Assembly: GCA_000437675.1 (NCBI GenBank)
Contig: FR901777.1
Span: 54,964 to 71,491, forward strand
Reading direction: 5' to 3'
DNA from: Prevotella sp. CAG:891
GTDB lineage: Bacteria > Bacteroidota > Bacteroidia > Bacteroidales > Bacteroidaceae
Length of the DNA: 16,528 bases
A program made the translations under genes and the position numbers. Numbering within the stretch: the stretch's first letter is position 1; every line of letters starts with the position of its first letter. Positions 1-6,566 of the stretch are shown here, piece by piece. The notes beneath the pieces were generated by a model. It did not search any database, had not been told where the DNA came from, and saw nothing but the letters and a program-made list of their open reading frames with translations.

Positions 1-884
1 GGAACGAAGGTGCTGCCGGTGATGTGTTCGTAGAGTTCGATGTAACGGTCGGAAATGCTCTTTACCACTTCGGGAGTCATTTCGGGAATCTTCTGATCGT
101 TGGCACCGTGTACTTCGAAACCATTGTTGATGAGCCATTCGCGTACAAACTCCTTCGAAAGCTGCTTCTGGGCTTCGCCTTTTTCAAAGCGTTCCTGATA
201 GCCTTCGGCATAGAAATAGCGCGATGAGTCGGGAGTGTGGATTTCGTCCATCAAGTAGATTTCGCCGTTGTGCTTACCAAACTCGTACTTCGTGTCAACC
301 AAAATCAAGCCGCGCTTGGCAGCAATTTCGGTGCCGCGTTCGAAGAGGGCGAGGGTGTACTTTTCGAGCAAGGCATACTCTTCGGGAGTGGCAAGGCCTT
401 TAGCCAGGATTTCTTCCTTCGAAATGTCTTCGTCGTGTTCGCCATACTCAGCCTTGGTGGTGGGGGTGATAATGGGCGTGGGGAACTTTTGATTTTCCTT
501 CATACCCTCGGGCAACTTCACACCACAAATTTCGCGCACACCGCTCTTGTAAGCACGCCATGCGCTGCCACACAAGTAGCCACGTACAATCATTTCAACG
601 GCAAAACCCTCGCACATCAAGCCTACAGTGACCATGGGGTCGGGGGTAGCCATTTTCCAGTTGGGGCAAATGTCGGTAGTTGCATCCAGAAACTGAGCTG
701 CAATTTGGTTGAGCACCTGACCTTTGTAAGGAATACCTTCGGGCAAAATGACGTCGAAAGCCGAGATACGGTCGGTTGCTACCATGACCAAACGGTCGCC
801 CAAGTTGTACACGTCGCGTACTTTTCCGTGATATACGCTTTTCTGTCCGGGGAAGTTAAATTCGGTATGCGTTAAAGCTGCCAT
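1..884 (-). CDS. purC: SAICAR synthase (phosphoribosylaminoimidazole-succinocarboxamide synthase), 3' end cut by window edge
   Basis: Enzyme of de novo purine synthesis: it joins CAIR and aspartate with ATP to give SAICAR, in the cytoplasm. About 294 codons are visible from an ATG at 884-882, and the frame stays open to base 1, so the C-terminus lies outside the window. Family-typical stretches are readable: GKVRDVY at residues 20-26, ATDRISAFD at 36-44, then EMIVRGYLCGSAWR, LVDTKYEFG and LMDEIHTPDSSRY, which form the nucleotide and substrate site. The family is a little over 300 residues in Bacteroidota, so probably only about 20 residues are missing. It lies 106 bases after phoH on the same strand, and I see no promoter of its own in that gap, so co-transcription with phoH is likely (inference). 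A long plus-strand ORF over the same bases (237-875) is a shadow. Confidence 0.96.
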   Translation of the reverse strand, partial: MAALTHTEFNFPGQKSVYHGKVRDVYNLGDRLVMVATDRISAFDVILPEGIPYKGQVLNQIAAQFLDATTDICPNWKMATPDPMVTVGLMCEGFAVEMIVRGYLCGSAWRAYKSGVREICGVKLPEGMKENQKFPTPIITPTTKAEYGEHDEDISKEEILAKGLATPEEYALLEKYTLALFERGTEIAAKRGLILVDTKYEFGKHNGEIYLMDEIHTPDSSRYFYAEGYQERFEKGEAQKQLSKEFVREWLINNGFEVHGANDQKIPEMTPEVVKSISDRYIELYEHITGSTFV

Positions 885-990
885 AATTTATAGTTTTAGA
901 AAGTTGGAATATGTTCGGTGTTGATTATTGCGAATATGGGGGTACAGAAAATGTGTAAACGCCCGCACGCTGAAAGTGCCCCACCCTTGC

Positions 991-1986
991 TTATCCAAGG
1001 GTTTGGCCTTCGTGCGTGGCATTTACACATTTTGCCCGCTCTAGTTTGCGCAATTCGTCCTCGCGAGCGTAAGCGGCCACAATGCGTGTGACGAGTTTGT
1101 GGCGTATAATGTCTTTTTCGTTCATTTCAATAAACGAAATTCCCTTGATGCCTTCGAGAATGCGCTGTGCTTCAGTAAGTCCGCTCTTTTGCGAGGGAGG
1201 GAGGTCAATTTGGGTGCGGTCGCCGGTAATAATCATTTTGGTGTTCCATCCCATACGGGTCAAGAACATTTTTATTTGGGCAGTGGTGGTGTTTTGCGCT
1301 TCGTCGAGTATGACTACAGCATCATTCAGCGTGCGTCCACGCATAAAGGCAAGGGGGGCTATCTGAATGACATTTGTATCCATGTATTCCTGCAACTTGG
1401 CTGCGGGTATCATTTCCTGCAGGGCATCGTAAAGGGGTTGCAGGTAGGGGTCGATTTTGTCCTTCATATCGCCGGGCAGGAAGCCGAGTTTTTCGCCGGC
1501 TTCGACAGCAGGACGGCTGAGTATGATTTTCTTTACTTCCTTATTCTTGAGTGCACGCACTGCCAGGGCTATGGCGGTGTAGGTTTTACCCGAACCGGCA
1601 GGACCTACAGCAAATATCATGTCGCTTTGAGCGTAGGCTTCGACCAGGCGACGCTGATTCTCGGTGCGCGGCGTAATGGGTTTGCCTCCGGTGCTATAGA
1701 CAATGACCCCTTCGGCCACTTCCTTGGTGGTGGGGCGTCCTTTCACGGCCAGCAGAATGTCTTCTTCTGTCAGGCTGTTGAACTTGGCACAATGTTTTTC
1801 GATGGTTCGCATCAAATCTTCGAATGCAGCCATCTCCTCTTCGTCACCCACGACGCGCACCACATTGTCGCGTGCCATAATGCGGAGTTTGGGACATAAA
1901 GCCCGAAGCATACGGATATTGGCATTATTGACCCCATAAAAAATAACGGGATCGGCTTCTTCGAGTATGAAATGCTTTTCTAACAT
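991..1986 (-). CDS. phoH: PhoH family ATPase
   Basis: Cytoplasmic P-loop ATPase of the PhoH (PhoH-like, PF02562) family. The family is implicated in RNA metabolism and phosphate-starvation responses, but its biochemical role is not firmly known. From the ATG at 1986 the protein has 331 residues: an N-terminal KH-like part, Walker A GPAGSGKT at 128-135, Walker B ending DEAQ at 228-231, and the PhoH signature TGDRTQIDLPPSQKSGL from about 255. The frame is open to an earlier ATG at 2073, which would give 360 residues. I prefer 1986 because homologs typically begin close to the LEEADPVIFYGVNN region and the extra 29 residues resemble nothing in the family. Both starts lie downstream of the promoter at 2127-2157, so the choice is not proven. 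The next gene in the same direction is purC. Confidence 0.93.
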   Translation of the reverse strand: MLEKHFILEEADPVIFYGVNNANIRMLRALCPKLRIMARDNVVRVVGDEEEMAAFEDLMRTIEKHCAKFNSLTEEDILLAVKGRPTTKEVAEGVIVYSTGGKPITPRTENQRRLVEAYAQSDMIFAVGPAGSGKTYTAIALAVRALKNKEVKKIILSRPAVEAGEKLGFLPGDMKDKIDPYLQPLYDALQEMIPAAKLQEYMDTNVIQIAPLAFMRGRTLNDAVVILDEAQNTTTAQIKMFLTRMGWNTKMIITGDRTQIDLPPSQKSGLTEAQRILEGIKGISFIEMNEKDIIRHKLVTRIVAAYAREDELRKLERAKCVNATHEGQTLG

Positions 1987-2126
1987 AAAGTATGCTGGTT
2001 CGTTGTTCTTTGTCGAAAGGACGGTTTGTTCAGGTAAATAAATTAAATGAGAAATAGGTGTGGTACTTGCCACGGTATACGGTGTGACAAGAGATGAAAC
2101 GGGCCCGGAATGGCCTTTTCGTTATG

Positions 2127-2157
2127 CAAATTTAATGCAAGTGGGGTTGTAAGCAAA
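2127..2157 (-). promoter_or_regulatory. Bacteroidota-type promoter for phoH-purC
   Basis: Read on the minus strand, TTTG (2157-2154) is followed after exactly 19 bases by TAAATTTG (2134-2127). This matches the Bacteroidota sigma-ABfr consensus TTTG-N19..21-TAnnTTTG. Transcription would start near 2120, some 45 bases before the upstream ATG of phoH (2073) and about 135 before the preferred ATG (1986). Confidence 0.7.
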
Positions 2158-2229
2158 ACATATTTCGTTTTTTATTTGAAATTCGTGTGCAAAATTTTTA
2201 TTTGTCCCCCAACTCACCCATTTTTTTAT

Positions 2230-2237
2230 TACTTTTG
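2230..2237 (+). promoter_or_regulatory. Probable -7 element for the DUF5715-like / PBP1A genes
   Basis: TACTTTTG fits the Bacteroidota -7 consensus TAnnTTTG. The nearest upstream TTTG (2201-2204) is 25 bases away, longer than the usual 19-21, so the -33 half is weak or missing. If used, it gives a leader of about 145 bases before the ATG at 2391. Confidence 0.4.
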
Positions 2238-2390
2238 CCCAAGCAAAACGAAGAATTTGCCATGATTGCGCAACCTGTAAGAAGATTAGCGGTTCCTGCC
2301 ATTTTGCGCAGGCTATCCGGGCGGCTTCGTTCTTTCTGCATTTGTTTAAATTTTGCAGCTTACTCTCTACCATAGTTTTTTCCTCTTCCA

Positions 2391-3221
2391 ATGAAATATA
2401 AGTTTACCGAACGTCGCAGTCACTTTTTTCTTACCTTTACCGTGATTGTGCTTATACTGGCCATTGTGAAATGTGTCAATCCGAACATTGGCGAAAACCG
2501 GACGTCGTGCTCAAACAAACTGAAAAATAATACGATAACCGAAGCGAATAAAGCAGATAAAACCGACAGCATTGCCATGCAGTCCGAAAAGGTGGACAAA
2601 ATGCTGCTGCGCGCCCGACAAAAACTCACACTGCTGAAACCGGATGGTTCGCCGGTGAAAAACCGGGTGACGAGTGTGCGACGCTTCGAGGAATCGTTTC
2701 CCGACTTGAACGATGTGCAGCTGGCTACGGCTGAACGCGTCGGCATTTCGCACATCGAAAACCGCTCAGAGGCGCAAAAAAGAATGGACGATTTGGTGTA
2801 CATCGGCGACAACCCGTTCTACAACGTGCAGAAGTTGAACCAATCCATCCCCTATCTGGTTCCGCGGGCGGCGGTACTGCTAAACGAAATTGCCCGTGCC
2901 TTCAACGACTCGCTGGCTACAAAGGGATTTCCACCTCACAAACTGATTGTGACTTCGGTGTTGCGTACGCGCGAGGACGTGAAACGCCTGCGACGATTTA
3001 ACAGCAATGCGTCGGAAAACAGTTGCCACCAGCATGGCACTACGTTCGACATTTCGTACAACCGCTTTCTGCGAATGAAGGAGGGCGGCGAAAGCGACAT
3101 TCAATGGGTGACGGCTTTCAAATCTATTTTGGCCGAAGTACTGGAGGACCAGCGACTGATGGGTACCTGCTATGTAAAGTATGAGAGACACCAGTCGTGC
3201 TTCCACATCACGGCTCGCTGA
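2391..3221 (+). CDS. DUF5715-like, membrane-anchored M15-type peptidase-fold protein
   Basis: Protein of 276 residues. One hydrophobic segment at about 11-28 suggests an inner-membrane anchor with the rest in the periplasm. The C-terminal half has the layout of M15 / VanY-type D,D-carboxypeptidases: SVLRT at 189-193 (like the SxYRS substrate-arginine motif), SCHQHGTTFD at 211-220 (matching the SxHxxGxxxD zinc motif, ligands H213 and D220), and a final FHI with H272 as possible third ligand. In VanY-like enzymes a catalytic Glu sits three residues before that last His; here the position is Ser (S269), so activity is uncertain. The gene is followed after 75 bases by a PBP1A gene on the same strand, which supports a peptidoglycan role (inference). 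Assignment to DUF5715 is from memory of this Bacteroidota family. Confidence 0.75.
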   Translation: MKYKFTERRSHFFLTFTVIVLILAIVKCVNPNIGENRTSCSNKLKNNTITEANKADKTDSIAMQSEKVDKMLLRARQKLTLLKPDGSPVKNRVTSVRRFEESFPDLNDVQLATAERVGISHIENRSEAQKRMDDLVYIGDNPFYNVQKLNQSIPYLVPRAAVLLNEIARAFNDSLATKGFPPHKLIVTSVLRTREDVKRLRRFNSNASENSCHQHGTTFDISYNRFLRMKEGGESDIQWVTAFKSILAEVLEDQRLMGTCYVKYERHQSCFHITAR

Positions 3222-3296
3222 CCTGAGCCAGTCAACGCGTATCCGCGGCTCTCGAGCATCGGCTTTTTAACCTGATTATTCAACAACTTTTCCAAT

Positions 3297-5879
3297 ATGA
3301 AAACTGAATCCACAAACATCTTCCGTAAATTATGTGCTCCGTTCCATCTGTTAGGACAGGGACTCGGCAAAATCGGTCGATGGTATAAAGGACAATACGT
3401 CGGCCGTCCGTGGTGGTATAAAATCATCACGGTTGCATGGTCGTTTCTGGCCTTTATTATTTTCTATGTCTTTGCTGTATCGGTCAACCTGTTTTGGCTT
3501 TTTGGCAAATCGCCTTCGCTCGACGATATCCGAAACCCGAAAACTGCGGCTGCCTCTGAAATCTACAGCGCAGATGGGGTTTTGTTAGGTAAGTATTTCA
3601 GCGAAAACCGTTCGCCTGTTCCTTACGATTCAATCAGTCCGGTGTTCTTCCAGGCACTGATTTCGACAGAGGACGAACGCTTTTACCAGCATCACGGCAT
3701 CGACTATCAGGGCCTGTTTGCTGCCGTCAAGGATGCCTTGCACGGAAAAGCGCGCGGTGCTTCGACGATTTCTCAACAGCTGGTTAAGAATATGTTTCGC
3801 GTGCGCACGAAGTATTCAACCGGACTGTTGGGCAAAATCCCCGGCGTGGGCATCCTGGTGATGAAGAGCAAGGAAATGATCATTGCTACGCAAATCGAAA
3901 TGGTGTGCGACAAGCAGGAGATTCTGGAAATGTATGCCAACACGGTGGACTTCGGGTCGAACGCGTTTGGCATTAAAACTGCGGCTAAAACGTATTTCAA
4001 CACAACACCCAAACAGCTGAAACCTGAGGAGGCTGCGGTGCTGGTTGGTCTGCTGAAGGCTACGTCGGCCTATAACCCGCGCATCAATCCGGAAAACTCG
4101 AAAAAACGTCGGAACACGGTGCTGAACAACATGTACACGCACCGTCACATGCTGAAGGAACGCTTTGGTCAGGTGTATATCGACAATCAGGGCGAACTGA
4201 CGGCCCTGCAAAATACACCTGTAAAACTGAACTTCAATGTAGAAAATGCTTACGACGGTAAGGCGCTTTATTTCCGCGAAGCGGTGAAGGATTACATCCG
4301 CGAAAAATGTCCGGATGTCGACGTGTATTCCGATGGTCTGAAAATTTACACTACGCTGGATTCGCGCATGCAGGCTTATGCCGAAAAGGCTATGCGCGAA
4401 CAGATGCAAACGGTGCAGAATAACTTTAACGGACACTGGCGTGGCATGGGTGATCCGTGGCGCGACGAAAAGGGTAACCTAATTCCGAACTTTATCGAAA
4501 GCAAACTGCGCGACACGGAGGCTTACAAAATGCTGAAGGCGCGATTCCCGGAAAATCCGGACTCGATTGACCACTACCTGCGGGTGCCGCACAAGGTTAA
4601 GGTGTTCAGCTACGAGGGCGAACGCGAGGAAATGATGTCAACGGTCGATTCGCTGAAATATATGCTGAAGTTCATGCACGCCGGCTTCGTAGCCATGGAA
4701 CCGCAAACGGGACAGGTAAAGGCGTATGTGGGCGACATTGACTTCAAAACGTGGAAATACGATAAGGTGCAGTCCATGCGTCAACCGGGTTCGACGTTTA
4801 AACTCTTTGTGTATGCTGCGGCTATGAAACAGGGATTTACGCCGGCTGACCCGATTAAGGATGAATACATCCGTATGGAGGTGTATGACAAAAAGCGGGA
4901 TACAACCACCATCTGGCAACCGCACAATGCGAACGGACGGTTTACAAATGCCAACATTCCGCTGCGCTCGGCTTTTGCACAAAGTATCAACACGATTGCG
5001 GTGAAACTGGGACAGGAAGTGGGCATTGCCAACGTGGTGCAAATGGCGCACGACATGGGTATCCGTTCGCCGCTTGATGAAACGCCTTCGCTGCCGCTGG
5101 GTTCGAGCGACGTCAACTTGTTCGAACTGGTAAATGCTTACGGCACGGTGGCTAACGACGGTATGTATGTCGAACCTGTGTTGGTTACCAAAATTGTGGA
5201 TGCCGACGGTGATGTGGTGTTTGAGGCACCGAAAGTTGAAAAGCGTGCCTTGCCGCAAACAGCTGCTTTCTATATGCAAAAACTGCTCGAAGCGGGTGTA
5301 CGCGACGGAGGCGGTACTTCGCAAACGCTGGGTGCCGGCATGTATTTAGGTCCGTTTGCGGCCAACTTGGATATGGGTGGTAAAACGGGTACGTCGAACA
5401 ATCACTCGGATGCTTGGTTCGTGGGTGTGACTCCGAACCTGGTCGGAGGTGCATGGGTTGGCGGTGAATTCCGCAGCATTCACTTCCGCACGGGACGATT
5501 AGGTCAGGGTAGCCGCACGGCACTGCCTATCGTGGCTAAGTTCATGCGAGCTGTTATGGACGACAAGCAACTGAGCAAAAAGTATTTGCATAAATACGGT
5601 CCTGCTCCCGACGGTATTGACCCAAGCACTTATGCGGCTACTTACTACCAAAAGGCTGAACCGGATTCGACGGCTACAGATTCAACATTCTTCGCGCCTT
5701 CTGACGAGGATTTGATGGGAATCGGCGCTGACCACTCTGACTTGATGGACAGTGAAGGCGAAACGAATGGTGAGGCGCAACAAACGCACTCGCAGGAGCA
5801 GCCTAGGCAGAAGGAAAACGGACATACCCCGGAAGGCACTGCTCCAAAACAGGAAAACGTGGATAACTTATTCAACTAA
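3297..5879 (+). CDS. Class A penicillin-binding protein (PBP1A type): glycosyltransferase + transpeptidase
   Basis: Bifunctional peptidoglycan synthase of 860 residues. It polymerises lipid II glycan strands and cross-links the peptides on the outer face of the inner membrane. Cytoplasmic N-terminus, one membrane segment at about 43-68, then a GT51 domain with EDERFYQHHGID from E125 (probable catalytic Glu) and GASTISQQLVKN at 154-165. The transpeptidase domain has all three penicillin-binding motifs: SxxK at S499-K502 (GSTFK), SxN at S563-N565, and KTGT at 696-699. Both domains therefore look intact. The last 75 or so residues are a polar, Glu/Gln/Ser-rich, probably disordered tail. It lies 75 bases after the DUF5715-like gene and ends before a strong terminator. 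The symbol mrcA/ponA would fit but naming varies in this phylum. Confidence 0.96.
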   Translation: MKTESTNIFRKLCAPFHLLGQGLGKIGRWYKGQYVGRPWWYKIITVAWSFLAFIIFYVFAVSVNLFWLFGKSPSLDDIRNPKTAAASEIYSADGVLLGKYFSENRSPVPYDSISPVFFQALISTEDERFYQHHGIDYQGLFAAVKDALHGKARGASTISQQLVKNMFRVRTKYSTGLLGKIPGVGILVMKSKEMIIATQIEMVCDKQEILEMYANTVDFGSNAFGIKTAAKTYFNTTPKQLKPEEAAVLVGLLKATSAYNPRINPENSKKRRNTVLNNMYTHRHMLKERFGQVYIDNQGELTALQNTPVKLNFNVENAYDGKALYFREAVKDYIREKCPDVDVYSDGLKIYTTLDSRMQAYAEKAMREQMQTVQNNFNGHWRGMGDPWRDEKGNLIPNFIESKLRDTEAYKMLKARFPENPDSIDHYLRVPHKVKVFSYEGEREEMMSTVDSLKYMLKFMHAGFVAMEPQTGQVKAYVGDIDFKTWKYDKVQSMRQPGSTFKLFVYAAAMKQGFTPADPIKDEYIRMEVYDKKRDTTTIWQPHNANGRFTNANIPLRSAFAQSINTIAVKLGQEVGIANVVQMAHDMGIRSPLDETPSLPLGSSDVNLFELVNAYGTVANDGMYVEPVLVTKIVDADGDVVFEAPKVEKRALPQTAAFYMQKLLEAGVRDGGGTSQTLGAGMYLGPFAANLDMGGKTGTSNNHSDAWFVGVTPNLVGGAWVGGEFRSIHFRTGRLGQGSRTALPIVAKFMRAVMDDKQLSKKYLHKYGPAPDGIDPSTYAATYYQKAEPDSTATDSTFFAPSDEDLMGIGADHSDLMDSEGETNGEAQQTHSQEQPRQKENGHTPEGTAPKQENVDNLFN

Positions 5880-5880
5880 G

Positions 5881-5896
5881 GCTGCGTGAACGCAGC
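5881..5896 (+). repeat. Small inverted repeat after the PBP stop codon
   Basis: GCTGCG-TGAA-CGCAGC: a perfect 6-bp stem with a 4-base loop, starting one base after the stop codon. No T-run follows, so it is not a terminator alone. It could protect the mRNA 3' end. Confidence 0.35.
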
Positions 5897-5947
5897 TGTT
5901 GCGACGCACGCGCACGACTGATTCATTGCCTGCACATGATACACTGT

Positions 5948-5996
5948 AAGTCCGAAACGCAAGTTTATTGCTTTGCGTTTCGGACTTTCTTTTTGG
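5948..5996 (+). terminator. Rho-independent terminator of the PBP operon
   Basis: A 15-bp perfect stem (left arm 5948-5962, right arm 5973-5987) with a 10-base loop is followed by TCTTTTT on the plus strand. It is 68 bases after the PBP stop. On the minus strand the stem is not followed by a T-run, so it terminates plus-strand transcription. Confidence 0.88.
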
Positions 5997-6072
5997 GTTT
6001 GATGCCTCCAAAATGCGGTTCAGTCGCAAAAGTGCGTCATAAAACTCAACGACACGCATTCAGGGTTTCAGA

Positions 6073-6104
6073 CAGGCCTACCTACCTTACTTTCTGTGGT
6101 AACA
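6073..6104 (-). repeat. Short dispersed repeat, copy 1 (32 nt)
   Basis: This stretch matches 16448-16479 at 27 of 32 positions without gaps. The core 6085-6104 differs at one base of 20. On the minus strand the core reads TGTTACCACAGAAAGTAAGG. The boxA-like GTTCTTTGACATA (6118-6106, minus) lies immediately upstream of it. Confidence 0.6.
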
Positions 6105-6105
6105 T

Positions 6106-6118
6106 TATGTCAAAGAAC
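6106..6118 (-). promoter_or_regulatory. boxA-like antitermination sequence
   Basis: Minus-strand GTTCTTTGACATA resembles the rRNA-leader boxA (E. coli TGCTCTTTAACA). It lies about 60 bases downstream of the start expected for the minus-strand promoter at 6187-6219. No rRNA gene follows within the window, so the role is uncertain. Confidence 0.3.
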
Positions 6119-6186
6119 GCTGAATGAATAAATAAGGAATACTGTTTTTTCATCAAGGTGGCCGATATTCAGCCCCCCTTCGACTG

Positions 6187-6219
6187 CAAAGATACAACAT
6201 AAACCTACCGAATTCCAAA
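6187..6219 (-). promoter_or_regulatory. Orphan Bacteroidota-type promoter
   Basis: On the minus strand, TTTG (6219-6216) is followed after 21 bases by TATCTTTG (6194-6187), a strong match to the phylum consensus. Transcription would begin near 6180 and read toward the 3' end of the PBP gene. No credible ORF follows, so the product may be a small RNA or antisense RNA, or the promoter may be a remnant. Confidence 0.6.
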
Positions 6220-6440
6220 TATTTTAGGCACTTGATATCGCACCTCGAAAATTTTACACGCTCTAAAATGGGCATTAAGCCCTTTATTTATGGGCTTTCC
6301 GACGCATTTTCCGATCGCGAAAAAAAATGAAATCGGGATATAACATTTTATCTCCTGCTGATTATCAAAACGTACGAAGCTGCAATGTTTTGCCTCTTCC
6401 AAATACTACAGACGCCACACCTTTTTTGCTACTGAGCCCC

Positions 6441-6566
6441 TTAATGCTTGGGCGCAAACCGTTCTATTTTTTCAGTGAACTTTGACCATATCATGATGGC
6501 ACCCACCACTAAGCAACCGACTGTTACAACTGCCAGCGCAACTGCAGGGATATGTCGGACTGACAA
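6441..6566 (-). CDS. Possible 41-residue single-pass membrane protein (TTG start), overlapping the HHH gene
   Basis: A frame open from an upstream stop encodes, from a TTG at 6566-6564, a 41-residue peptide. A strongly hydrophobic stretch (about residues 6-27, including AVVTVGCLVVGAIMIW) is followed by a charged amphipathic tail SKFTEKIERFAPKH. The composition looks like a real membrane anchor. However, there is no ATG before the hydrophobic part, and it overlaps the last 43 bases of the HHH gene in another frame. It could be chance or the remnant of a longer gene. Confidence 0.25.
   Translation of the reverse strand: MSVRHIPAVALAVVTVGCLVVGAIMIWSKFTEKIERFAPKH

Larger units (their letters stand above)
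2074..2390. other. Divergent intergenic region between phoH and the DUF5715-like gene
   Basis: About 317 bases separate the longest phoH frame from the DUF5715-like start. The region holds the minus-strand phoH promoter, a plus-strand -7 element for the cell-wall genes, and a long plus-strand leader with a possible 37-codon ORF (2262-2375). I see no RNA gene or riboswitch in it. The longer minus-strand frame across it (2122-2391) runs through the promoter and is probably not coding. Confidence 0.5.
5880..6523. other. Intergenic region between convergent PBP1A and HHH genes
   Basis: About 640 bases with no ORF I would call a gene. It holds the PBP terminator, a boxA-like stretch plus a short repeat at 6073-6118, and a minus-strand promoter at 6187-6219. 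It also holds most of a possible small membrane ORF (6441-6566). Frames at 5868-6059, 5936-6127 and 6205-6402 exist but show no recognisable domain, and the last ends close to the promoter. Confidence 0.5.

Noticed and set aside
237..875. 212-codon plus-strand ORF
   Set aside because: It lies entirely antisense to purC, whose protein is recognisable throughout; the plus-strand product has no family features.
984..1001. Hairpin CCCTTG/CAAGGG across the phoH stop as a terminator
   Set aside because: There is no T-run after it on the minus strand, and purC follows without a visible promoter.
1099..1899. 266-codon plus-strand ORF
   Set aside because: Antisense to phoH, which carries intact Walker and PhoH motifs in the same bases.
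5868..6059. 63-codon minus-strand ORF downstream of the orphan promoter
   Set aside because: It reads through the PBP terminator stem and into the PBP gene end; the translation has no recognisable features.
5990..6186. 6S RNA, RNase P RNA or tmRNA in the minus-strand transcript
   Set aside because: I could not find the closing helix or signature segments of any of these, so I leave it as an unnamed candidate transcript.
6205..6402. 65-codon minus-strand ORF
   Set aside because: No domain, low-complexity AT-rich region, and its 3' end runs into the -33 element of the 6187-6219 promoter; probably non-coding.
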